Part shown: positions 31,440 through 42,559 of the stretch, in pieces
Position numbering within the stretch: position 1 is the stretch's first letter
Layout of the letters: each line of letters begins with the position of its first letter
Assembly: GCA_022702705.1 (NCBI GenBank)
Contig: CM040423.1
Location: 126,408,295 to 126,472,294, forward strand
Source: Papilionanthe hookeriana x Papilionanthe teres
Taxonomy: Eukaryota; Streptophyta; Magnoliopsida; Asparagales; Orchidaceae
Length of the DNA stretch: 64,000 nt
Reading direction: 5' to 3'
Position numbers and translations under genes: made by a program
The notes under the pieces: generated by a model
Told to the model about the DNA's origin: nothing
Seen by the model: the letters and a program-made list of their open reading frames with translations, nothing else
The model's database searches: none

Positions 31440-34400
31440 AAAATGAGGGAGAATAAGAGAATGTTGAGAGAGAGGGAGGGATCAAGAGAGAGGGAAGAGT
31501 GAGATAAAGAAAGAAGACGAAATGAAAGTATGTGAGAGAAAAAGAATATTGGGGAGACAGATAAAGCGAAGAAGAATAAGAGTGTTAGGTTTTACCGATG
31601 TGCTAAGAGCAATTGAGAGAGAGGGATGAAGGGAGAGTAAGAGAATGAGTGAGTAAAGAGAGAGAAAAATGGGTTATGTATGAAAGAGCAAGAGGTAGGA
31701 TAGTGAGAGGGCATGGGAGAAGAAGCAAACGATAAAGAGAGATGAAATAGAGAGTGAGAGAGTGAGCCAGAGAGGGAGTGAATTATAAATAAAGAGATAG
31801 AGGGAGGAAGTGATAGCAAATGAAGAGAGAGCCAGAGGTAGAAAGGAAGAGAGAGTGAGATAGAAATAAAGAAAGATGTGAGACTCAAGGAAGATAAAGC
31901 AAAAGATTGTGAGTGAGAGGTAGAGAGAGGGAGATCGGGAGAGATGGAAGGATAGAGAGAGACGAGAGGGGGGAGGAAGAGACTGAGTGATGGTTGGAGA
32001 GAAAGTGTGAGTGAAAAGATAGGAGTGATTGATAAAAGAAAAAAGATAAATTGTTTGAGAGAGAAAGACAAAGAAAAATTGATAAGTCATAAATAGATAA
32101 AATAAAGAGAGACCAAGAGAGGGAGATAGTGAGATAGAGAGATAAAGAGGGAGGGAGTGAGAGAGATTGAAGAGTGGGAGTTAGAGTGGAAGCGAGAGTG
32201 GGAAAGAAGGGAGGGTGAGGAAAGATATAGAGAGAGTGAGTGAGATGGATAGAAGGGTAGTGAATGAGATTTTTTTGGAGTGAGAGCTAGAATGAATCAT
32301 AAGAGGGTGAGAGAAAAAGAATGATTGTGTGTCTGAGAGAGAGAGAGAGACTAAGAGAGGGAAAGAGATGGAGGAAGGGAAGGAAGCAAGAGATAGGGGA
32401 GAGAGGGAGAGAAAGACTGAGAGGACAGAGAGAAGAGAGAATAACATAAGTGAGAGTGGGTAAGAGATAGTGAGGGAGAGGAGTAAAAGTAAGAGTGAAA
32501 CTGAAGAAAGAATAAGAGGGAGCAAGAAAGGGAGAGTGTGAGAGAAAATAGATAGAAGAGAGTGTAAAGGAATAGAGAGTGCAAGATAAGGAGATACCGA
32601 GTGAGCGAGAGAGGGATCAAGAAAGAGAGATAAGGAGAGTGGGAGAGAGAGGTAGGGATTAAGGGACTAAAAGAGGAAGGGAGAGTGAGAGAGACAGAAG
32701 AGACAGTGAGAGAGAGAGAAAGAGAAATAATGAGAGATGGAAAAGAAAGTGAGAGAGAGATGGGAGTAGTGAGGGAGAAAGAGAGATAGAAGGAGGAAGC
32801 AAGAGGGCTTAAAGAGACTAGGAAAGAGAAAGTGAGGGAGAGTGAATAGAGAGAGAGTGAGAAGAGAGGTTGGGGAAGATCAAGTAAGAGAAAGTAGTGA
32901 AGATCAGGAGAATGGTAAGAAAGAGGGAGCAATAGAGAGGGTGACATGAGGGAGATAGGGAGAGAGGGAGGGAGATAAGAGAGAGAAGAGAGGGAGGGAT
33001 GGAGCCAAGAAAGAGTTGAAAGAGAATGTGGAGGATAGAATGAGAGAAAGAGTAAGGGGAAAGAGAGAAAAGATATCAATAAAGGAAAGTGTAAAAGGGA
33101 GTATAAGATAGAAATAGGGAACATGAAGAGAGAAAAAAGAGAGAGGGAGAGAGAATGATAGAGAAGGGGATAGAATGTGATGAGAGAAAGATGGAGCAAG
33201 GGAGAGAGAGTAGAGGGTGAGCGAGAAAGAACAAGATGGTAAGAAAGAGTGCAATAAAGAGCAGGACATGGAGATAAAAAGTGTGAGAGGGAGAGAGACT
33301 GGGAGAGAGTGAGAGAGCGTATGTGCTTGTGAAATGGAGAGAGAAGAGTGAGCTACATAAGAGAGATCTAAAGAGGGCATGAAGGAGAGAGTGAGAATGA
33401 TAGAGGGAGAGAGTGAAAGCGATAAAGAGAAAAATAGTGAGAGAACTAAAGAGATCTAGAGAAAAAGAGGAAAAGTGAGTGAGGGAGTGAAAAGGATATA
33501 AGAAAGTTAAAGAGAGAAAAAAAATATTATGAGGGTAAAAGGGGAGAGTGTGACCCAGGGAGGGAGGAAGAGAAGAGAAAGAGAGAGCAAGAGAATGAAA
33601 GAGAGAGTAAAGGAGGAATGAAGAGAGATGTATAAGTGGAGAGGTAGAGAGTGGGAGCATGGGTAAGGAAAAGAGAGTGAGAGATAAAGGAAATGGAGAG
33701 AGGGAGGGAGAGAGGGAGAGCGAAAAGTAGAGAAGAGTGAGAGACTGTGAGAAATAATGAGAGAGAAGAGAGAGGGATTAAGAGAGATAAAAGTTGGAGA
33801 GAGCGAGAGTGCTTTGAGGGATAGGGTAGAGAAAGATTGAGCAAAGGGAAAGATTGTCTGTGTGTGTGAGAGTGGGGAAGAGAGAGTGATAAAAGAACAT
33901 AAGATAAAGAGTTAGAGAAGTGTGAGCAAAAAAAGTGATATAAAGAGAGAAGAAAACAATGAAAAATAGAGAGGAAGGGAGCAAAGGAGGATGTGAGAGT
34001 GAGAGAGATATAGTGAAAGAAAGAGAACGAGGGACGATAAAGAAGAGAGAGTGTGCAAGAGAGAGGGAGGGAGAAAAGAGAATGAGAGAGAGAGATGGAG
34101 AGAGAGGGAGAGCCAGGAAGAGAAAGTGGGAGAGACCATGTGAGAGAGAGGAAGGCGGGAGGTAAGAGAAATAAGGAAAGAGAATGGAGGAATAGAGGAC
34201 GAGAAAGAAGAGTAAGAGTGAGAGAAAGAGTGACAAATAATAAAGAGTGCAAGCGAGATAGCGATGGAAAGTAAGAGAGAATAGAGAGTGTGAAAGAGAT
34301 AAAGAGGGAGTAGGAGAGAGTGTGAAGGCAAAGAAAGAGTAAGAGAAATTGATCTAGAGAGAGAGAGTCAGGGAAGCAAAGTGAGAGAGAAAAATGTAAA

Positions 34401-34510
34401 GAAAAAGGGATAGAGAGTGCAAGATAGAAAGAGAGAGGCAATTGAGGCAGAAGACTGAGAGTAAAATTGAAGAGAGTGAGGGAGTGAGGAAGGGAGAGAG
34501 AGGAAAAGTA
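31440..34510. repeat. GA-rich polypurine block
   Basis: About 3.1 kb almost purely of G and A on the + strand (AGAGAGGGAG-type text) with scattered T and C. It is not a simple microsatellite: marker words such as AGTGAGCTACATAAGAGAG (33349-33367) show larger irregular units. Long open frames on the opposite strand are serine/leucine-rich by composition only and are not genes. It can form triplex or other non-B structures. Confidence 0.9.
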
Positions 34511-37500
34511 GGTATCCCTTATGTAGCTCACTCTTCTCTCCCACTCTATCATTCTCATTGTCTCCTTCGTGCCCTCTTTAGGTATCCCTTATGCAGCTCA
34601 CTCTTCTCTCTCCATCTCACAAGCACATATGCTCTCTCTCTCACTCAATCTCTTTCCCTATCACACTCTTTAGCTCCATGTTTTGCTCTCTATCTCACTC
34701 TCTCTTACCATCTCGTTCTTTCTCCCTCAGCCTCTCCTCTCTCTCCCTCGCTCCATCTTTCTATATTCACTCTCTAACTTCTTCTCTATCATTCTCTCCC
34801 CCCTCTCTCTTTTCCTCACTTTTTATTCCCTTTTTTATTTTACACTCTTTTACACTCTCATTTATTGCTCTATTTTCTCTGTTTCCCCTTACTCTTTCTC
34901 TCATTCTATCCTCCACACTATCTTTCAGCTCTTTCTTACTTCCATCCCTCCCTCTCTCTTTCTCTCTCTTCTCCCCCTCCCTCTCTCCCTCCCTCCCTCC
35001 CTCCCTATCTCCCTCTCGTCACCCTCTCTCATGCTCCCTCTCTCTTACCATTCTCCTAATCTTCCTCTTTTTATTTCTCACTACTTACTTTTCCTTGATC
35101 TTCCCACAGCCTCTCTTCTCACTCTCTCTCCCATTCACTTTCCCTCACTTTCTCTTTCCTACTCTCTTTAAAGACTCTCGCTTCCTCCTTCTGTCTCTCT
35201 TTCTCCCTCACTACCCCCATCTCTCTTTCATTTTTTATTCCATCTCTCTTAAGCTCTCTCTCTCTCGCTGCCTTTCTGTCTCTCACTTTTAACCCTTCCC
35301 ATTATCCCTCACCGACATCTCTCTCGCTCTCCCTCCCTCTTTCACACCCTTAATCCTTATCTCTCTCCCACTCTCTTCTTCAATCTTGCACTTTCATCGT
35401 TTTCTCATTGATTCTCACTCTATCCTACGATTCTCTCCCAACCCCTTCTCTCTCCTTCCCTCCCTTTCTCTCTCTTCCATTTATCTCACACACACTCTAT
35501 CACTCTCTCTCTTGCTCTCCTTTTTCTCACTCTCTTCTCTCTATTTCTCACTTGCACTTAGTCCCCCTTTCTTTCTCTTCTCCATCTCTTCAATTTCACT
35601 CTCGGTTTTACTTTCTCCCTCTCTCTTTCCTTATGATTAGTCTCACCGTCTCTCTCTCTTTCTCTCTTATGCTTTCTCCATCGCTTCTTACATTATTCTC
35701 TCTCTTCAGTTTCACTGTCACTCTTCCTCCCTCCCCCTCTCTCCCTTTCTCTCAAACCCATACATTCTTAAACTTTCTTTAGCACTATCTCTTAAGATCT
35801 CTTTCTAATTCTCTCTCGCTCTCTTTCCCCACACTCTCCATTTCATTCTCGATATTTTATTTTCTCTCTTTCACGCTCTATCTAGTGTTTCTATCTCTAT
35901 CTCTCTCTCTATCTACCAATTTCTCTATTTATTTTCTCGCTCACTCTCAATCTATACTCTCTCCATCTCACACCCCCTCTCTCTTGCTCGTCTTTAATTC
36001 TTACTCTTCCGTTCTCTCTTATTTTCTCTCACACTCTCTCATTCTCTCCCTCTTTCCCTCCCTTTCTCTTGCTCTTCCTTCCATTACTCTCAATTTTCTA
36101 TCTATTTTTGTCTTTATTTCTTGGTTCCTCTATCCCTTTATTAAATTTAAATCTCAAACATACTCCCTCCTTCTCTCTTTCTCGCTCTCAATTCTCTCTC
36201 TCCCCATCTCTCTCTTACACTCTTATGTTACTCTATTCTCGTGTCCTCTTATTCTCTCTCTTTGTATATCCGCCACTCTATTTCGCTCTCCCTAACCCCC
36301 AACAATCTCCACACTTTTTTCTCTCCCTCGCTCTCTCTCAAATGCACTCACTCTCTATTTCTCTCCCACTTTCCCTCCCTCTCTTTCTCTCTTACTCTTT
36401 CTTGTCCTCTTATTCTCTCTTCGCTCACCTCTCTTCTCTTTTAGTTTTTCTATTTCTCTCTCTTTATCCATCCCTCTCTTTCTCCTCAATTTTACTTACT
36501 CTAACTACTATCTCCCTATCTTTCTCAATCTCTCTCTTGCACGCTCTTACTATCTATTATATTTCATCCTATTCCCTCAGTCTTCTCACTCTTTTTCCTC
36601 CTTTATCCCCCCACACACACTCTCTCTTGCATCCCTCCCTCCCTCTCTTCCGCTCATCCCCTCTATCACTCTTTCTCACTTAATCACTCTTTCTCTCCCT
36701 CCCTCTCTCTCACTCATTATCTTAAAGTCTCTCCCTCCCTCTCTCTCACTCATTATCTTAAAGTCTCTCCCTCATTTCTTCAAGCTCACTCTCACTTGCC
36801 CTATCTTCCTTCACAATCTCTCCTATCTCTCTATTTCTCTCTTCATCTCTCTTCCTCCGTCGTTCCTTCTCTCTTCAATCACTCTCATGCCCTTCCTAAC
36901 TTTTTTTTCAATATATATTCTCTATCACTCTTGCTCTCTCTTTTATTATTCTCTCTTCCATTACTCTTACACGGACATATACTCACTCTCGCTTTCTCTC
37001 TTTCTCTTGTTCCCTCGCTCTTTTACTCTATATCGCTCTCTTCATCTCTATATCACTCTCACTCTTAACATGTCTCTCTATCTTTCTAATTATCTATTCT
37101 TTCTCTTTCTCTCCTCATCTGTATTTTATTTATCTCTCTTCTCTTTCATTCCATTAACCCTTTCTCTTCATAAATCACCAAATCTCTCTCCCTATCCAGT
37201 TCATCCCCTCTTTATGTCTCCCTATTTCTTTCTCTCTCGCCTCTCTCTTTCACACACTCTCTAACTCTCTACCTTCCACTCTCTCCCACTACCTCTATAA
37301 ACCCTCACTCTTTCTCTCTCTTATTGTCTCATTCACTCATTCTCTTGCTCTCCTTCCCTCTATCCCTCTCACTAAATCTCTCTCACTCCATTTTTTCACC
37401 ATCTCTAGTTTCTCTCTATTTGTCTCTCACAATCTCTATCTCTATCTCAATATTTTACTCTTTAATCTCTCTCACTCCATCTCTCTATATATTTCTTTCT

Positions 37501-39027
37501 CACTCTCTACTTCACTCTCTCAGTCTATTTTTTGTCTTTCTTTCTTGCTCTCTTGCTCTTCTCTCTACTGCTCTCACTTAAGTAACATTCCTTTCTCTCT
37601 TAGCTCAATCTATTTCTCCCCAATCCCTCACACACACTCTATCTCTCGCTCTCCAACTTTTATAATTCTCTCTTCTCTCTCACATTATTTCTCACTTTCT
37701 CTCAAATTTATCTCTCTCTTTCTTTCTCCCTGTCTCCCTCATTCTCTCCCTCCTTCCCTCTCTCTGTCATCCCTAACTCTCACTCTCATTCCTTACTCTT
37801 GTTCTCACTATCCCTCTCTCTCAATATTTCACTCTTGCCCTCTCCCTCGCTCTCTCTTTCATTCTCTCACTCTCAATCTCTCTTCCCTCCCTCCCTCCCT
37901 CACACTCTCTCTCTTCTCAACCTGTTAATATCTTTTTTCTCATTAGTCTGTCAATCTCCTTCCCTCTCTTATATTCTTTTCTCTTTCTCACTTTTTTTCA
38001 CTTTCTCTCGAGATCTTTTTGACTCTGTCACTCTTGTTCTCTTTATCAGTCTCATTCTCTACCTCTATTTTTTGCACTCCCTTAACCTTGCCCTCTCTAG
38101 ATCTCCCTTATGTAGGTCACTATTCTCTCTCAATCTCATACACTCATAAACTCTCTCACTATCTCTCAATCACTCTCTCTCACCCACTTTAGATCAATTT
38201 CTCGCTCTCTATCTCGCTCTCTCCTCTCCCTCCATCGCTTCATTTTTCTCTCTTCTTTCTATCCCATTCTATATTATATTCTTTCACTCTCTCTCTTTCT
38301 CACTCTTTATCCTCTTTTTCTATCTTATACTCTTTTTTACCCTCTCATTTGTTTCTCTCTCTCTTCTCTCTTTCATCTTACTTTTCTCTCACTCTATTCC
38401 TCACTCTTTCACTCATTCTCTCACACTCTTGCATCCATCCCTCACATTATAATTCTTTCTTCTCACCCCTCTCCTTTATCCCACTCCATCTTCCTCGCCA
38501 TCATCATTATCTAATTCTCCCTTTTTTTTGCCCTCACTCACTTTACTCATACTCGATCTTGACTCAGTCTCTCTTCTCTCTCTCTCCCTTTCACTCTGTC
38601 TTCCTTTCTTTTTCCTGCTCTCTCTCTCTAACCCTCTCGCTAGCTCCTTCTATCTCTCCTTCCCAGTCACCTTCTCCCTCTCTTTCACTCTCTATTCCAT
38701 CTCTTTTTATCTCTCTCACTCTCTCTTTTGTTCTCTATCGTTCTTACTCCCTTAAATTTACACACTCTAGCTCTGCCAGCACTCATCTCTCTCTATCTCA
38801 GACACTTATACACACTCTCACTTTCTCTCAATATGTCTCGTTCTCACCCTCTTTAGCACCATTTCTCACTCTCTACCTCACTCTTTGTTACCATTTTATT
38901 CTTTCTCTCCCAATCTCTCCTCTCCCTCCCTTGCTCCATTTTTCTCTCTTCTCTCAATCTCCCTCCCTTCTTTATTATTTTCTCTAACTCTCTCTCTTTT
39001 CTCAATCTATATTCTCTTTTCTATCTT
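34511..39027. repeat. CT-rich polypyrimidine block, inverted relative to 31440-34510
   Basis: About 4.5 kb of C/T-rich sequence that starts abruptly at 34511 with GGTATCCCTTATGTAGCTCA. From about 34537 to at least 35610 it matches the reverse complement of about 33410 back to 32450. The marker CTTATGTAGCTCACTC recurs at 34517, 34584 and, changed, at 38107. It stops directly before the RT of element B at 39027. Open frames here are low-complexity artefacts. Confidence 0.9.
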
Positions 39028-39028
39028 A

Positions 39029-42000
39029 TGAAATGCCAGGATTAGCTCCAGAGATTGCAGTTCACAAGCTAGGAGTGGATCACACTGTCGTTCCAGCCAG
39101 ACAAGCTCCTCGAAGGATGCGTCTAGAAATCGAACAACAGGTAATAGCTGAAGTTAAGAAACTAATAGATGCTAAATTTGTCCTTGAAGAACAATATCCA
39201 TCTTGGTTAGCCAACTTGGTACTAGTCAGAAAGAAGAATGGACAGATCAGAATCTGAGTAGATTTCAGAGATTTGAACAAAGCGTGTCCAAAGGATGATT
39301 TCCCACTATCAATCCCAGAATTAATGATCGACATCGCCTTAACACACGAAGTCTTCTCTTTCATGGATGGATCTTCAGGATACAACTAGATAAAGTGGGC
39401 ACCGGAAGACGAAAAGCTTACAACCTTCAGAACGCCAATCGAAATATACTGCTACACAGTGATGTCTTTCGGATTGAAGAACATAGGAGCAATATACCAA
39501 AGAGCTATGATGAGAATTTTTGATGATCTCATTCACAACCAAGTTGAATGCTATGTGGATGATGTAGTCATCAAAAGCAAACTAAAGGGAGATCATTTGT
39601 ATGATTTGAGAATTGTTTTCGAGCGATTAAGACAATATAACTTTAAGATGAATCCCTTGAAATGCGCCTTTGGCGTCACCTCTGGGAAATTCTTAGAATT
39701 TGTTGTCCGACATCATGGAATTGAAATTGATCTGGAGAAGATTAAATCTATCTTAGAAATGCCACCTCCCAAAACCTTTTAACAATTACGATCCTTTCAA
39801 GGGAAGTTGGTATATCTTCAACGCTTTATTTCAAATTTGTCAGGAAGGTGTTAGCCTTTTTCTTCTTTGGTTAAGAAGGATGCCAAGTTTACTTGGGACT
39901 CCAAATGTCAACATGCCTTCAATGACATCAAACAATATTTAATGACACCTCATGTCTTAGCAGCCCCAATCTCGGGTAGACCGTTGATACTTTATACCGC
40001 AGCTTTGGATGACTCCCTTGGAGCTCTGCTAGCCCAGGTCAATGATGAGGGGAAAGAAAACGCTCTCTACTACTTAAGTCGTCGTATAATTCTGACGGAA
40101 GTAAAGTATCCCCCGATTGAGAAGCATTGTTTGGCCCTGATCTTCGCCGCTCAAAAGCTCAGGCATTACATGCTTTCTCATAAGGTCAACCTTATCTCGA
40201 ATGTTAATTCATTGCAATATTTGATGACTTGCCCGACGCTTTCCGGCAGACTTGCTAGGTGGTTGATGATACTATTGCAATTCAATATAACTTTCGTTCC
40301 TCTTTATGCCGTAAAGGGACAAGTCCTAGTAGACTTCCTCGCAGCATACCCTTTACCGGCAGAATCACCTCTCAACGATGACTTGCAAGACGAGCAGATA
40401 ATGAGCCTAGAAGACCCCGACGATTGATGTTGGGAACTGTACTTCGATGGAGCATCTTCAGCACAGAGAAATAAAGAGTTGCAAATGATAGTGCCCGGTA
40501 AGGCAGGAATCGGACTAATATTTATAACACCGGAGTGGGGGATGTTAAGGTACTACTACCACTTAACAGAACCGTGTAGAAATAATGAGGCAGAATACGA
40601 AGCCCTTATAACTGGATTGGAATTAACCATTCAGATGGGGATAATGAATATCAACATCTATGGGGATTCTCAGTTGATAATTTAACAGGTCACGGGACAA
40701 TACAAAATTCTAAAGCCAAGACTCGAGCAGTACTTTTAGTATGCCATGAATTTGTTGGAGCAGATTCCGAATGTAACGATCTACAAGATTCACAGGAGAG
40801 AAAACACTCTTGCAGATGTGTTAGCCTGCCTTGCAAAAGAATTTACCTGCTTGCAGGATGAATCAGTTGAAGTGTCAGTTCAGGGACGTCAGGTTCTCTC
40901 ACAGCTCGACATGAACACGATACACAAGTCAGGAAAAGAAGAAGAAACAATTGCGGCAGTAACAGAAAATTCAGAAGACTGGCATCATCCGCTAATAGAC
41001 TACCTGCAAACAGGAAACCTACCGGACGATAAGTTATTCGGCCATCAAATTAAGAAAAGAACTCTGTCTTACGCATTAATAAACAATACATTATATAGAA
41101 GGTCTTTTAACCAGATGTGGCTAAGGTGCCTGAGCGAGTCCGAGGCTTGTGAAATTGTTAAAGAAGTGCACTCAGGACTTTGTGGCGCTCATCAGTCGGG
41201 TCCGAAGATGAAAATGAAGATTAAGAGACTAGGGTACTACTGGCCCTCAATGATGACCGATTGCATGAAAGTTTCCAAGAGTTGTCACCAATGCCAAGTG
41301 CATGGAGTGGTTTTACATCAGCCTCTGAATGTGCTGTATCCGACAATCGCATCGTGGCCATTTGAGTGTTGGGGCACAGATATTGTGGGTCCGTTAGAAC
41401 CGTCTTCTTCAAGAGGACATCACTTCATTCTTGCAGCAACAGATTACTTTTCCAAGTGGGCAGAAGCAGTACCGTTTAGAGAAGTGAAGGCACACCACGT
41501 GCTACAGTTCTTCAAGAATCAAGTTGTCTATCATTTCGGGGTACCACGCAGAATCATTTCAGATAATGGGTCCACGTTTAAGAGTACGAAGATCAACAAT
41601 TTTTTTAGGAGACACGGGATCGACTGGCGCTATTCGATGATTTACTACCCAAGAGCAAACGGCTTGGCCGGAGCTTTTAATAAAACTCTCGCCCAAATAT
41701 TAAAGAAATTTTTGGATGACAACAAAAGAAATTAGCATGAGAAGTTGTTAGAAGCTTTATGGGCCTACAAAACGACTTTCAGAACTCCTACCCATTCTAC
41801 GCCTTACGCCTTAGTGTACGGGTCCGAGGCCATTTTACCCTTAGAGGTTTAGCTTCTATAACTCAGAATTGCAGTTGCGAACAAGATCACAACAGAAGAA
41901 AATGCCAAATTACGACTAGAAGAATTGGAAAGCGTAGAAGAGAAACGACTTTCAGCGCAGCAAAATTTGGAACTGTATTAAGCTAAGATGATCCAGGCCC

Positions 42001-42254
42001 ACGATAAACTGGTCCGCCCAAGGACATTCAAAGTTGGTGAATTGGTTCTAGTACTCAGAAGACCTATTCTAGCACACCACAAGATAGGAGGTAAATTTGA
42101 ACCAACTTGGGAAGGGTCATTCGTGGTCGAGACAGTCTACTCAAGGGGTTCCTACTAGCTTGTTAACTGTCATGGATAACGACCTATGCTTCCAATTAAT
42201 GGACGATATTTGAAGAAATATTACCAACCTGATATTTCGAAGGATGGAATTTAA
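39029..42254 (+). pseudogene. pol: Pol of element B: RT, RNase H, second RNase H, integrase
   Basis: A single frame of about 1070 codons with roughly a dozen stops but no frameshift. RT: MPGLAPE at 39033, VRKKNGQIRI, LNKACPKDDFPLSIPEL, catalytic YVDD at 39552. RNase H: about 39867-40420 (LGALLAQ, EKHCLALIFAAQKLRHY). Second, archaeal-type RNase H: YFDG near 40441, NNEAEYEAL near 40585, IYGDSQLI near 40660, ENTLAD near 40803, so all four acidic positions are kept. Integrase: H2C2 zinc region 41165-41300, CWGTDIVG near 41370 and ISDNGS near 41558 with both Asp, but GLAGAF near 41665 has Gly where the catalytic Glu is expected (C has VEAF). C-terminal GGKFEPTWEGSF near 42090. Most stops are TAG or TAA one C-to-T step from a Gln codon. 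Confidence 0.88.
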
Positions 42255-42537
42255 AAGTGGAGTCTCATTCCTAGAAACACGGGTAGAATAATTATTCGTA
42301 ATTGGGTCCGAACCCAAAATATAAAAAAAATGGATGATAAAATAAAAATCATTAACAAAAAAATGTGTTAAAAAGAAAATATGTGAAATGATAAAATTTT
42401 GATTCCTCCTTTTAAATCAATTCATTCCTGATCTGTCCTTATCTATTCCTACTTTTATAAAATTTAAAAGAAGTAAATAAAATTCTTCATTAATAAATGT
42501 TTTCTTATTGTTCTTGTTCTTAGTACAACCCCTGATC

Positions 42538-42559
42538 CTTTCCTTTTTTTCGTAGGGAA
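42538..42559 (+). promoter_or_regulatory. 3' splice-site-like sequence before the ALKBH ORF (B)
   Basis: CCTTTTTTTCGTAG|GGAA then ATG at 42560. The pyrimidine tract plus TAG fits a plant acceptor. Element C has TTCCTTGTTTTTCGCAG|GGAA then ATG at the same place, so tract, AG and spacing are conserved although the bases differ. Confidence 0.5.

Noticed and set aside
31592..38987. Many long open frames rich in Ser, Leu and Pro on either strand, up to 343 codons
   Set aside because: They are translations of GA/CT low-complexity DNA in several overlapping frames at once, with no domain, and follow composition only.
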